Positions 15,001 to 30,000 of a stretch of DNA of 64,000 nt are shown here, piece by piece. The stretch comes from Certhia americana (lineage: Eukaryota; Chordata; Aves; Passeriformes; Certhiidae): the NCBI GenBank assembly GCA_018697195.1, contig CM031879.1, positions 29,268,473-29,332,472 on the forward strand, read 5' to 3'. Both the position numbers and the translations under genes were made by a program. The notes under the pieces were generated by a model that was not told where the DNA came from, searched no databases, and was given only the letters and a program-made list of their open reading frames with translations. How positions within the stretch are numbered: the first letter of the stretch is position 1; every line of letters starts with the position of its first letter.

Positions 15001-18000
15001 TGCCCCTTCAAGAAAGCCTTAGGTCTATCAAACCAGGAAAAATCTCTCCTTTCAAAATTAATTTCCTCATGCAAAGCAAAGTTCTAAATAAATAATCCTC
15101 TCCCCATAGTTATACTATCATTATTTTTCAGAATCAAAGCCCTGTAAGAATTCAGCTTTCCTCTATGGCAGTCTGACACAAAATCTACCTGATAACAGAC
15201 CTGAGGGAGAACCTTACTTCTCATACTGTGTTTAAATATGAATAAAAAGTGAAGAACATTCAGTAAGAACAGGCCTTAGTTCTTCCCCAATCTCCTCTGA
15301 ATATTTTCAGGCGATAGCCAATTTTTGGCCTTCCTTACAGATAAGCTATATGGAACGTAACTTGGTCAGCATACCGACTGTGAACAAAGGGAGTATTTTT
15401 AAGCAAGAATATAAGCAACATCCAAAATGTAAGGCGAATCTGAAGATCAGAAAGTCTACCAAGATCATTAACAAATACTGAGCTTTTCAGGACTGTTGCC
15501 ATACTCCTCTACTGAGGCCTGAGAAACATCATTCCAGCACTTGTATACAGAAGAAACACAGTCACTCTTTCCAACACTGTCAAGCACCCTAGTATATCAG
15601 TGTTCTTATAACCAATCACTTTCAAGGTTTACCTAAGGGACTTTCTTATTTTTAACTCCTGAATATCGAATATGGAAAATAATTATCCAGGATATGGCAA
15701 TGTGCAACCCATTCTCTTGTCCATTTTCTGCACCTTCTAAGATTTCCAATTAAAAAAAAAAAATCACAGCCTCTTTCATATAACTTTATTACTTATTCGG
15801 TAAAACATTTATGGACAGTACTGTATCAAAGCATGTATGTAAAGCTGAATTTATTCATGCATATAGTCTACTGTCATGCCATCTGAAAGCAAATGAATTT
15901 CCTTGATTTCACTGTGAAAGCACAAATTAAGTGACTGCTGCAATGAACTATGTAAGTTTACTTTACTTATTTTCATTATTATTTTCCTGATGCTTTTTTA
16001 CACAAATATCGCTACCAGCCCTTTTCCAGCCTTTTTTTTTTTAACTTTTAATAGGCAAACAGAATTTTAAACACAAAGACTGTTCACATCTCACCAACAT
16101 ATAAAACTAGTTTTGTTCAGTACAACGCTGCAGTTAGTAGGGGTTGTAGTAATATGTTTTCTCTGTCTGTCTCACTCTGCCTCTGGTAAAATTAAAGGCT
16201 AAAGTTCAAGTACTGCCAGTGCTTTGGAAAACCTGAAAACAATTAGTCAATTGTAGGTTACACTTACAGGTGCTGCAGATGGGACAGTTTAAACATCTTT
16301 TGAGGAATTGCTGAAATTTTGTTTCTGTTCAGTTTTAATACTTGAAGTGTGGTAGACAAATTGTCAAAGGTACCAGGCTCCATAGAGGTTATTCGGTTAC
16401 TGTTAATATACCTGTTGAAACAATGTCTGCAAGGTTAAATTTACAGTAATTTAATAAATTCTTAACACCAAGAAGTGAAGCACAAAGCTCTTGTGGTGCT
16501 TAGCCATTTATAAATGAAATTTTTTCATATTAATTAGACCTCTTGACAGTTTATAGTCAAATAGTATTTCACCACCACCATTTTACTCTACTCTGCCGGA
16601 GCGTGACAATGGAAGAAAATAATACGTGGCAATTCTGTTGTGCTTTTATCAGTCAGTATATCTGGCATTGAAATATTCCTGAATAAGAATGAAAGTGTAT
16701 TCACAGGAAGTCTATCAAACTTCATATAAATACAAACTAGTCTATCCATGGGGAACTCAAATTCATTTTATCACATAATTATTTCTCTCAAGAGACATAT
16801 CTATTTGTTTCATCACAAGATAATGGCCTTAGCTTTTTTTAATGAATTAAAACATCACATTGTAACAACTCATATATTCAATTTAGCAGCTTATGTTAAA
16901 CTAGACAGATGGAAGTAGGAATATTTAATGTCATTCCAATTAAAAGAAGATTTAGTACCTTAACAACAGCTGCCAATCTAAATTATCCAACAAGATTTTT
17001 GAAAGTACCCTGAAAGGAAAAAAAAAAAAAAAAAAGAAAAAAACCAAAACAAAACAAACCAAAAAAAAAAAAGTAGTTTTTACTTACAGATACTTGAGTT
17101 GTAATGATGGAAATGATGAAATTTTTAGCTCCGATATGTTATTGTTGCTCAAGTCCAATGTTTCTAGACTCTGAAATGGCTTCAGGTGCTCAGACAAAAT
17201 GCTGGCAATCTTGTTACTGCTCCTGAAATTTAAGGGTAGTAGGCAAAAGACTGTCATTTCTAGAGTAAACACATCTTAACTACACAGCTCTGGCAAATGT
17301 TAGTTCTTAATTCCCTTACTTGAAAATAATTCTGAGTTACAGAAAAGCAATAAATATGCTTTACACTAATCAGAAGTAACGAACTGGAATAGTCTAAATA
17401 AATTTTCAGTAATATTTCTTAAAATTCCAGGAAACTGTGAAAAAAATGCAATACAATCAAATTACTGCAATTCATGGCTTTTAAAAAGAGATTTAAAACT
17501 CTATAATCACCTATTCCTGAACAGTAAAAATATCTGGTACTTGCATGAAACAGTATGTCACAGTATTGTAATGAAATAAGGTTAGAATTGTTTTCTATTT
17601 TAAGCAAATTAATATCAGAGCAGTTAAACACAGTGTTTGGGTTTTTTTTTTAAAACTGCCTTGGCATGGAAGTTCAGCTTAATTTCCAGAAAAAAAAACC
17701 CAGTGCTAGATTATAAAATATGGATGACAGTGCAGCCCCCTGAAAAACATCCTGTAACTGTGGAATTAGACCTAGTATTCCATCCTATGGGTTTTTCTAA
17801 TGAGTTGGCAAAGAACAAATATTCTGCATATTAGAGGTCATTATAGGAGTTTTGGATTTCATGTATGGTCAAAGTTCAGCTCAGCATCATACCCAATTCC
17901 ACAACAGAAAAGTACAAAACAATATGAAGATATGGGTATTGTAGTCTCCTCCAAGGAACACCCCTTCTTTCACTTTCACACATGAAGTTTTCCAGTGACC

Positions 18001-21000
18001 CTATTTCATGTTCATACCCAACAACCTACTAGTTTTTCCATCTCAGCTGAATAACGTACAGAATCATACCCACAGCACATCAGCATCATTACTGTTCAGG
18101 GCTATGAGTACATAGGTGAAAGCAGATCATGACCAATTAAATGTAACCTGAAATGATTCTTGTTATCTTGTAAGCTCAAGTCATTTCTAGCTGTGGTACA
18201 TTCTGTATCTTGTTTGATAATTACCAAAATTTAGGAGCTTTCCCTAGATCCTAGAGATTGCAGGCAAATGCCATCTTAGTAAAATTATCAACAAGAATAT
18301 TAATTTTGGAAAGCGTTTACCTTTACTGGAAATACTTGCTCTGGATCAAATAGTAAGCCACACATTAGGGTAGCATGGACAACTCTCAGGAATTCAAGGG
18401 GTGTGGAGAAACTACCGCTCAAGACAAAAAAGTCCTAACTCACAAACTGAACCAGAAGTGAGATTAATGGGCTTTCTGACCACATATGGGAATGGGTAAG
18501 TGATCCTGCGGCCCCTCCAATGCTGAGCTTGTCTCATGTTTCATCCCTTAGGCTGTCTGGTAGAGGTACACGGCATTTTTTAACTCTTAGCTGAACAGAT
18601 TTATAATAAATGGAAACAAATTACTTTAATAAAAAACAAAAACAAACACCACCACCGCGTGTCAGTTCCACTGGCCAAAGAAGAATGTGTGTTAGATAAC
18701 AGGTCATAGAGCCTAGCCTTTATGCATTAGTTTGTTTACAAGGTAATTACTAACAAGGTATTAAAACTGCCAATTACTTGAGTGACGAATAAAATTTTCC
18801 TTGCAGTAAAAGTGTGCTCCAGCAGAAGCCAGCAATTTCCTGAACTGCACGCCTCCTAAATTGCAGTGTGAAAGTGTTCAGTTATACGACGGCTTGCACA
18901 GTACTGTCTTTGTGTCAGCACTGCTCCATAAAACAGAAATTCCTCACAACTGGCAGGATAATAGCCCCTGTATTACAAACTTTAGTTGGACCTAATGGAA
19001 CCAAATAAAAATCTTAAACCGTCTTCAGAATAGCACTTAAACCAATAGGCAAATTACCTGACACAGACCAGGTTACAACAAAACAACCAAACAAAAAACC
19101 TGCAGCTTGTTTATTTCAAGAACATTTTTCTTTTTTGGACATGGTAAGGCTACATTGAGGAGTGACAAGCAACCTCTTTTGCTCACTGAACTGCACTACA
19201 CATCATAGTCCTAGTCCATCTCACAATCAAAATCAAACCAGCCCTCACTGCACCTTCCTGCTTAATCATATTTGTAGAAGTTACTCAGTTGCAAAAGGGT
19301 TCACAGCCTAGTTCAGCTTCTCTTCAAAAGAATGTACGTATAATAATTTACACCTGGAAGATTATTCAGCACTGAAGATATCCAAATAGATCTATTTTAA
19401 GACCCAACTTTATTTAAAATGAGAAAGTTCACGTTTTCTTCATAATCATCATTTAAGCAAATTGAAAAAAAAAAAAGTATAATCCTCCTCATAACTGCCA
19501 AATCACCATCAAAATTAGTCAAGGAAGATATGTTTGAAAACATAAGCCCAACTGTTAAGACAGAACCAAAGAATATGCGTGTGGACACAATGACATAAAA
19601 GGTTTTTTCACTAAGAGGAGGGTGGGGGTAAAAAAACCCAAAAGAAAATCTTTCCTGTGAGATGCTACTATTGTTGTGTTCAGACAAAAGGAGCTGCATC
19701 CACCCCACTGGTTTAATTTCACAGACCTTCAAGGGAACATGAGAGAAGCAGAGATCCCCTGCAACAAGAAAACTAGCTCATCAAGTTCTGCCAGAAGCAA
19801 ACCTGCAGCCATTTGATACCAATTTTTTCATGTGGAAGGAAGAGCAACATGCTGCAGCTTCCTTACAACTTCTCCTGTTACAACTAAAGCAACAGGAGCA
19901 CTAAGGAATGCAGATAAACCCACCAAAAATATCTACATGAATTTGAATGTGTCTTTTGCAATTTGAGTGCCTACACTCTGACTTGCAGCAAAAAAACCCA
20001 AAACCAACAACCATGAGTGCATACAGCCTGATTTAATTACATTTACACAAGCCTGTGTCAATACCAGCTTAAGAGAGAATACCATGAGAGGTATGAGAAT
20101 AATAAGGGTATGAGAAACCTTAGCTTTCCCTCTCAACATCCATGACTTTAAACATACCAGTAGGCCAGAAATCCTTTAAGAGCCCTCTCAATCCTGATCT
20201 TAAGATTCATTCTATATAACCAGCTACCATATATCTGACATAATGACTTGTGCTTTCCTTACTCTGTGGAAATACAAAGCAGGTCAAAAACTTCTGTATC
20301 CATTTTGTTGAGAATCTAGTTAAGGTCTTTCAGATACAAAAGCTCTTAAGGGCTGAAACATCCCCCTCTCCCAGTTTTTAATGATCTGAGATAGTCATAC
20401 TATCTTCATGATGAAGATTGCCAGTATGAAATGTTTTCTACCTAAGAAAAGGTAGAAAAGACCTTATCCATGTAAGCTTCATGGTCCTGATCAGTTGTAA
20501 CGATCATGCACACTATAACATGGAAAATCCAAAGCAGGAACAGAATAGGATCTGAACTCCTATCTATTGTTTCTCTTTGAAATCTCATCACAAAAAAACA
20601 CTCCTCCACTTCCAGCATAATTTTTTTTTTTTTTTTCCAGCTATATCCTGATCTTCAGTGCTTTGAAAACTTCTTAGTTGGATCTCACCCCACTATCCTG
20701 ACAAGGAGTATGTATAGGAGCCGGGAGGTGGAGCAACCTGGTAAAGACAAGCTGTCTAGAAAGACAACTTTGGACAAGAGTCCATGCAGCCTGTTCTGCA
20801 TAACTGCTAGATGCAAATAGCTGTCTTAACATATGTGTATATCTGGACTAATACAGTACCTCCTGTCCCTCAACTAAGCCCTGAGAGGCAGAATAATCTG
20901 AATCACAAACAGGTAAATAAACCACAGTGGAATCTCCAGCTGGAATACAAGGTGATACATAAAGAGGAAAAAAAAAAAAAGCCTTCTGCTAGGACTAGTT

Positions 21001-24000
21001 GCATCTTTCTGACCAGTGCTGAGGCAAGACATGGGAATTCATGGATGCCTAGTCTGACCAGATTAGAACCCTTTAAGAGGCAACCATATCAGAGTCCTTC
21101 CAAAACCAATGTGACTGTCCACATTTGAGCATGTTCTGGGTGGTCTCCATTGCACGCCACTACAGCTCACAGCCACCTTATAAATTTTTCTGCGTTTTTC
21201 ACCTGTTCTTCCCACCACTCACTAGCTGACATCATATTCATACAACTGGCATATTCTTTCTTGCACTCCCCCTCCTCCCCTCCCAATCTCCTTTGGGAGC
21301 AATGATGTTGTTCTACTGTGTGAAAGAAAATTGAAGCAAAAAGAAAAACTAATTATATCAAACACAAAGGATCAAGACTGCAACTGGAAGTGCTGGAAGA
21401 TACATACCTTGTGGCTTTCAGGATAAAAGTGGACAACTTTAAGGAACTCTTATCAGAAGAGCCTCAGTAACTACTACTTCAAGAAGAGAAATAATGCTCT
21501 TTTTTTCTTCAATTTCTACTTATTTAAATACTGAGCCATATTGTAATGAACAATTACATAATTTAAAATACTGAAATTGCAGTTTTAAGCTGAACGCTAC
21601 CCTTAGAAAAAAGCAGCCTCTGATATGAATGGGACTACATGCTCTTCTCACCATTAAGACACCCAACTGGACTGAATTAAGAAAGTCTGGGTTGTTTTTT
21701 AATATTTGCAAGTGTTAGTCATAGAAGTATTACAAATGAAACTGTTTTCCTCCAAGACAAAATCAGCAGAAATAGAGCCCAGATTCTGGCTCACTTCCAG
21801 TTCTACTGGTAAGTTTACAAGTCTGATGCCTCTTTCACACACAAGCTTCTTGCCTTCCTTGCAGCAAGCAGTTGTTCTTTTTCTTGAAGGTCTCCTTCAT
21901 TCCACGATCCATGCCTCTCATTCCACTTTCAAGACACATGTCAGAAAGACTCTGCTTTTATATTTTGTGGTTTTTATGGTATACAGGCATAAAACAGAAA
22001 ACGAAAACTCAGATCTCTGTAGGCTACTGATACCCTGTCCAAAACTTGAAACCAAAGGTTTATTGATTCCCAAATCAAACACAAAATTGGAAAGGGGAAA
22101 GAAAAAGATGCAGACTGAAACAACTCTTTGATCAGATGTTTTCATCATCAAAAAGAAGAGACAAATCCAAACTTTCAAACACGATACTTCCACAACAATT
22201 CTCTCCTGATTCCAATCATAGTACCAACAATATGCAACTAATTAAGCTTTCCTTCCAAACTCTCTCCTTAAGACCCTGCTGTCTGTTTCCAATTCAATTT
22301 TCTAGCTTTTTCAAAATAATCACAAGTTACTTAGCATGTGATAGGCAAGTGAATGTGTAAGTTCATCCCTTTGTTTTAACAACTGTAAACAAAAGCAGAG
22401 CAAACATTATTTTGGCAAGGGCTGACAACAGGAATAATAGCCCACTGCAGACTTGATGAGCTGTGTGAGAGTTCGTCAATGCTAAAATTTTGGAAAATTT
22501 TTAATATTACCTATATAAACCCAGCACAGTGCCCTCCAGTATAAAAAATCATTTTTTCTAATCTAACGTACAGAGTTCCTAAGCAAAAACACCTATTCTT
22601 TATTGCTACAGAGCAATCCTCCCTCTTAGAGGTGCAGACCAAAGTCCAGGCAGTTTAGACTGTACACCCTAGATGTACCCCTAACTTCAATTATTAATAC
22701 AATGTGAGGATTGTTCTCCCATTTGCTTCTCTTTCATTCAAGGCACTGCTCTATTTGCAATCACCACCATCAATTCTCTAAAACATAATCTAAACACTTA
22801 TGTCTGACCTCTCAATTTCATATTCACTTTATTCCTTTTCTGTATCATATGCCCTACTCCTCTGTAAAATTTCTACCACTCTTCCATTCTGTGACATCAG
22901 AACAGCGTTCTCTATTTTTGTAGTCCATTACTATTCTTTTTAATTCACCTTTTCCTTTACCACTATGATCAGAAAATCATGACAGATTTCTTCACTACAA
23001 ATAGCTCATAAAAACTGCATTCCTTCTCATTCTCATTGCAAAAGCATTAATCTAGGCTCTCACTCCTTACACTTTTGCTACAACAAACCCTGTGTTTCTA
23101 TGTACTTCTTCTCTTTCCCATCATTCAGCCTAAACTGCTGCCATAAAAATTGATTTTCCATGCCTGTAAGTCTGACTAAATCAGGTTCCTTTTCAAGTTC
23201 TTTCATTTACTTCCTCTTGCCTCCACACCAAATGTCAAAGACTGCAAGAACTATTTCCAGTAAGTTCCTCGCTCTAGCTTTTTGCTCCCAACTTCAGACC
23301 AAGTCACACATGGTTTACCGCCACTCTCAGTTTTGGGACATTCTCCAAGTAACCTTATGCCTGAAGCCCAGTCTGGCATTTCTCTATCCTTTCTTTCAAT
23401 CCCTCTTCAAAACAAACTCTTCCAGGCAGCATCCAAATCTTAATCCTTCCCATAATAAAGTGGTAGCTGAAGAGATGACAAGGATGTGAAATATTTGACC
23501 AATGTTTTCTTCATATTGGGATCCAGACTCCAGTTTAGTATTCTAGCTTTATAAACAAACAATACCACTTTCTCTGGCAAGCACAGAAGGGAAAGGCATC
23601 CGCTTCTACTGAATGTAAGCTTTCATTTTCAGGAGTTTCATCTAAACCCCTTTCTTGTGACTGGAGCTTTCTAACTGCATACCGAGACAGTGTTCTCCTG
23701 GACTTTACACACAGCTTTCGCTCCACTGTGAGATGACAAAGAGGCAAACTTCTCCTACCTACCCTTCTGTCTTTACTGAAGGCCCTTCACCCTTAAACCT
23801 TAAAGAGGTTTAAGTTACTGGCACAAAGTGCAAACTATCACTCTTATTTCCAAACTGTCAGCTGGGACAAATGCATGATTTGAGTGTTTGCTTCAGTTAG
23901 TTGAATTTTATTTCTCAATATGACTACCTGAAGCCTGATCTGGGATGCCCATTATCATGTAACATACATAAATACACTTCCACATTTTAAACAGAAAGGG

Positions 24001-27000
24001 ACATACAATACTAAAGAAAAAATCCCTTCTCAATAGTAGAATGGATTAATTGCCACTTTTCTTCAGTAACTATGTCTATACATAAAGTACACGGGTAAAT
24101 AATCAGGCTAATTCTGTACTGGCTGATCAGAAAACTAAAGCTGAAGTAGTTTTTCTTACAAGAACTTGTGACCTGCGCAGACACCTAGGACTGGCTACTT
24201 TACAGTTGTTTTGTCCTGTTTTTATCTCCTCACCTTTTCTGTTAGTAGTTTTTTGTTCATTTACCATTTTAAACGTGCATGATAGAAGACACATTTTCAA
24301 AGTCAGTGAATTTAAATTCAGCACATATTGACAGACAGACATTACAAACCAAAGGCTGTAGAAAACTTTCAGAGAAGTGACTTGTGGATTCTGTTCATCA
24401 TCTAACAAACACATAGGCACATTTCAAAAAACTGCCTCAATTGTGGCAGCACTTTGAACTATTTCAGAACCCACAAGTGAACAGACCCTGCCTTAGAGGC
24501 TTCCTTTACACATAAGTTGAAGGATTCCCCCAGTACAGCAGACAAAAACCTCTACCACGTCACATTTTCATTATGACTCTTATAAATAGAAGATTTCACA
24601 TTCTAAGAAAAAAGTGAAGCAGGAAACTAATATAAAACACACATTAATGAAAGACTTGAAAAACATTCCTGAACTGTGAATCATTCATGCACCCTTTAAC
24701 TTCCACACCATGACTTTTCCATTTTGCTCTCTGGTTTTACAAAGACCAAGTATTTGTTTGTGTTTTAGAATAACATGATCGGTCCCCTTACAACATAACA
24801 ATTTGAATCACCTATGCATATGGTCTAGTGCCTTTAAATAAAATATCTCCTACTCAATAAAATGTAAAAATACAAGTTTATTTAAAAAACTCCATTTTTG
24901 AAAACTAATCTAATGTTAGAATTTCACTAGATGCACTAAAGACTTGGGCATGTACAGCTTTTCTAGTCCCAACTGACTGCAAGTGGATTACTGTGGAACA
25001 TAACCTGGATGTGGGTAATGAGAAACATGGGGTTTTTAATATTAGTTCTACACATACATTTTGATAAGAACAATAAATTCTAGTTGGAGAAGCAGGATAC
25101 TTTAATACTCAAAGCTGTTCTGCCTCTTCATAGCCACTGCTACCTTCCATTTTTCACAGTACTCAAGAATGCAGTGCACTGATGATGGTGGACAGTGTCT
25201 ACAACTATGCATTTTTTTTTAAATTCTGTAAGTAAAAGTAGCAGGGGTTTCTTATTTAAACTGTATATCCTCAAACAAAATCTTAAATAACTCTGCTGAA
25301 TTTGCAAACCAGTGTCTCTTCCTTACAAACTACTAGTAACATTAAAAGTAGTTAACATTTTCAGAATAATTTTCAAGTAAAACCCCTATGCAAATAGTAG
25401 CTGGTAGTTAAACACCAAGCAGGACTTCTAGACAAGGCTATTGTACTCACACTATTTGGTTTCAATCTATTTCTGGATTTTTACCCTAGGTCCAAAACTA
25501 CAACTGCAACAGACCTAAAATGCAGTATTAGTTTTCTCTTCATTTGTCTGGTTCAGGCAGATTTTTAGAATAAATAGGACAGAACTGGTACATCTTGGAT
25601 AAGCAATGTCATTAGAATAGACACAACATTCAGAACTTTCACTTGCTCTCCTGGAATGAGGCCATTAGTGCCCATTTTTGTACCTGACCCAAAAGCAGTC
25701 CATTGGAACAGTAAAAAGTATGTTGTTTTCTCTCCAAGAAATGAAGAATTTTCTACTACAACCATTTAGCGCAATTCTCCAATTTAACTGAATTTACTAC
25801 ATTTACTTCAGAAATGCAAACAAGAAACCTTCTAATTCTTCATATTTTACTAAGCCTTATAAGCCTTTTACAAAACTTCTAAAACTTCCTATTTTACTTC
25901 TAGGGATAGATAAATACACCTACATTACCAAAGTTCCTATTTTACTTCTAGGGATAGATAAATACACCTACATTACCATGGCGTCTGCACGTTATATACC
26001 TGTGGTAAGCAGCTGTTAAATCAAATACTCTCCTCAAAGGCTTATGTTGCCAGCATGTGGGGGACCTGACCTCCTGGCTAGAGCTATTGGTCTGATAATC
26101 TCTGGCAAATACCTGAACTTCCCTCCTCCTGCCTTAATATACTGCTCTCTTCACGCCTTCTTCTCATAGCAGTTATATAAAAAGGCTTAGTGGCTGTGCA
26201 AAAGGAACACTCTGCAACTTAATTTTCAGAGATTTGAACTAAGCCTCCTGACCAGATACAGCCCAAACTACCACCCATGTAGCTCACGGTAGTATTCAGA
26301 TTCCCAGGAGGCTCACAAGCTCTCCTATGACATGTAACAAGATATATACTCATCACATGAATAAAATCATAGATACATCTCCAGCTATGTAATAAGAGTG
26401 TGCCTGAATATCCTTGTATACTTCTTCACACTGACACATCTCCCAGGGCACGGGTGAGGTGGTGTGCCTGTTACTTTTTATTCCCAAGATGTTCAACCCT
26501 CAACTGGAATGGGTAAAAACAAAATGTTAGCATTGCTGTTTCATGTTACAGAGAGACTGAGACCATGAGACTGGGAACATCTCCTTCTCTGGGTATGTTT
26601 TCCTGAATAATTCATTAGTATGTAAATATCTCATTTAGATAAAATATCAACTAGATAGCTAGAAATGAGGTCGCTCCAGAAATGGAAACTGGACTAACAT
26701 GATAATCCACCCATGCTTGTTTATATTCTTCAAAGAATTCAGACATACATGGCTGTGTGGGGTACCTGCACTATTAGGGAGACATACCAGCAGTGTAATC
26801 TCTGTAGGGCAAGAAAATTCTTGCAGAACAGTTAAAATTCTAAGGCTTCCCAGCTCCGTAAGAATTCTTAACAAGCGAAAGAAAAAAGTCTTCTAATAGA
26901 GCCTCTTCAACAATGAAGATATTGGCAAGAAAAGGGGGTATCACTTCTATAGATTCCTTGGGAAAAAAGAGCTGGCTTTTCAATGACAGTAATGAACCAT

Positions 27001-30000
27001 CATATATGTCTCTCATAAAAAGTAAAATCAAATCAAGTTTCAGAAGACTATCACCCTGTTTTCTGCCATTATTTGCAAGCCAGAACTAAAGAAACTCAAC
27101 ATAGGAACTCAACATGGAAACAGTGGTTTGCTTTGGAAAAGCTTCACAATCTCCTTCTTACAGAAGTTTAAAATCCTGAAGAAAGCCATCAGATGCTTCC
27201 CTGAAGAGTGGTTCTAAAACTTATATTCTAATTGTTACATATGTTCACTTCGCATGACTTAATATCTATTAACTCAGGTTGATTCAATCCCCTCAAATAA
27301 CATCCACCACAGAAAACCCAAACACACCTATTTTTTCACTTCTAAAAAAAAGTATTACACTGAGTATTTGACCATTTATGCTACCACAATGCTCTATATT
27401 TTTATGAAAAACAGCTGCATGTCTTTTTCTCCTTATTTATACTATTTTCTATAAAATTAAATATCTTTACATAAAGAACATCCAACCAGTAAGAACAGGA
27501 GGTTCAAGAAAGATCTTATCGCTCTCAAAACTACGTGAAAAGAAGGAGGGGTCGGTCTCTTCTCTGAAGTAACAAGCAATAGGACAAAAGAAAATGGCTT
27601 CAAGTTGTGCCATGGAAAGTTTAGACTGATATTAGGAAAAATTTCATCATGGTAAAAGTTGTGAAGCATTGTAATAGGCTGCAAAGGGAAGGGATTAAGC
27701 CACCATCTCTGAAGGTATTTACAAGATGCGCATACTTGGCTTTTACAGACATGGTTCAGTGGTGGCCTTGAGAATGCTGAGTTAACGGCTGGACTTGATG
27801 ATCTTAAAGGTCTTTTTCAACTTAAATGATTCTACTCTATGTTTTAAAGAAAAGCTGTACAAAGAGAAAAGATGTTTTATTTTTGAACAATACAATACTA
27901 TTCTAATGTTATGTTCATCTGTTTTGATATAGAACAAACAATTCTCTTAACTACTATGGACTGGAATTCCTAAGTTAACACAAAACATTAAAATAATTAT
28001 TTCTGCGATATTAAACTCCAGGAATCTCTGCTGTAGTTGTAAGAATAGGTATTAAATCTCAGCTGTGGCACAGTTACATTCAGTAATCTCCTTATTCACA
28101 ACAGAATGAGAATGAAAACAAGCTAACACCCAAGCAGAGCAACTTTAACTGCATTACTAGTGTGATAAAAGCTTTTAGAAAAAACTTCTTTTTCTTTCAA
28201 GTGATATATATAGCATATACAGGTCATAGCACAGATCTGACAAAGATCTTTCCACATCCAAAGATGTCTGACCACCTGAGTAACTGTCCCAAGCCAGGAA
28301 CCCAAGGATATGAAACAAACAATTCAACAGTGACTGATAATTGTTTATTCTCTCAAAGGAATATCAACTTTTTTGCACAGCTGCAAAAGAATGATTTTAG
28401 GTTACTCTAAACTTGTTGAGTTTCCATGAGAAGGAGAAGTGCTAAGAATTCAGAAGTAAAGCAAGATGATATAAGCCACTTTATTATACTAATATTTCTA
28501 GCATGAGAAATATAATCTTTACATCAATTAGAAGCTTGAACTACAGAATGCTATGCCAGTGTAAAAGTAATGCCAATGTTACTGCAAAATAAAAGATGTC
28601 CTTAAATTCAACAGTTATTTGTCAGACACCATCTGCTTTTTCTTTCATTCTTTTCTGATTTTGATCTGTAAGAAACCACATCAGTATCAAATGTCACTTA
28701 GTTCTTATTCAAACAGAGCAGCCCAGACACAGCGGCTGCACCAGCTGACTTGGCTGACCTAGGCCTAGAGTAAAAACAAACCCCTATAAATCACCAGATG
28801 TAAGCAATTGAATAGTGATCAATTTAATTAACTGAACAGCTTTCTGAAGTTTATTGTATTGTTTTAACCCTTCAGGTTTCTTCAAGAAAGGTAACTTGCA
28901 ATTTGTATTCAGGACAGGATTTGGCCAGAGGGTTATGTTTTAATAGCTTCAGACACTTTAGACTCCCATTGATAAAACACAAATCCCACACATGAAAACC
29001 AGGTCTTTTGCTTCTAACTAATAGTATGATAATAACTACTTTATTACACCTTCCTTCAACAGTTTATTAAAACTATATCACAGAAAAAAAAATCCAACTA
29101 ATTTATCATTAAAACATCAGGAATAAGATTTCCTTTAAAATCAACTTCTTTGGTTATGGGCCTTATAAGCCTTTTACAACTTTATACTCATATTACAAAT
29201 GAACACCAAGTAACCTATTCATTTCTTTCATGAAAAGCAATCAACACGGACACAATTATGCGTCACAATTTCAAGTATTAACACATATTATTAATAACAC
29301 ATGTATTAACACATAAAAAAAATGTGCCACACATTAAAATGGGCTCAAAAAAAAAAAAATTTCAAGACACTGGCAACACAGCTTCTAACCGAGATACTTG
29401 TTCTGAAGCTGCATCTCGAGGGGATTTCCCTGTATTGCCCAGTGAGATTAACAGAATTCTGCCACGATTTAACACATCAGGATCTCAGTCAAGATGCATG
29501 ACTCAGTCTTGTTTTAGAGATAGCACTGTACAACTTCAGGTAACATTTATGGATGCTTCCTAGCACAACAGGACTGAGGCTTCTGGGCACTACCACAACA
29601 TAAATTAATTCTAATGCAGTCTTTGTATCTGGGAAGCACAAAAACTACAAGGATTAGGTTCAATTATACACATTTTAAAGAACTATTAAATAACATTACA
29701 TAATCAACTTCCTAACCACAAGCTGCTCTATTTCCAATTATTTTACTTTAATCCCTGTAATGCACACATTTCCATGAACCCTGTAGAGTTAGTTCCACTA
29801 ACCAGGGACAAGAGTAAGATTGACTTACAAAGACAGAAGAGTTATATTTGCCGAGACTGGTCCCAGATCTGGAATGATCTCCAGTTCATTGTTGTTCAAC
29901 TTCCTATTAATATTACAAAAGGGAGAGTTAGCTTTGATGTTAATCAGAAGTATGTACATTGGACTTGCTAAACTGCTGAACTGTGTCACCTCAATTTAAA

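Larger units (their letters stand above)
17223..29828 (-). other. LRIG3 intron 3 (largest, 12.6 kb)
   Basis: Holds a CR1 3' fragment at 27490-27842, a 48-bp tandem duplication at 25886-25978 and a T-run at about 20622-20637. The open frames inside, the longest about 140 codons at 21706-22131, show no domain I recognise and have no coding signature. The rest is unassigned AT-rich sequence. Confidence 0.85.

Noticed and set aside
20620..20641. Strong-looking plus-strand polypyrimidine tract plus CAG acceptor
   Set aside because: No open, conserved exon follows on the plus strand. It is probably a T-run or a retroposon tail by chance.
21706..22131. 141-codon plus-strand open frame in intron 3
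   Set aside because: No recognisable domain, biased low-complexity composition, and no upstream promoter or splice evidence.
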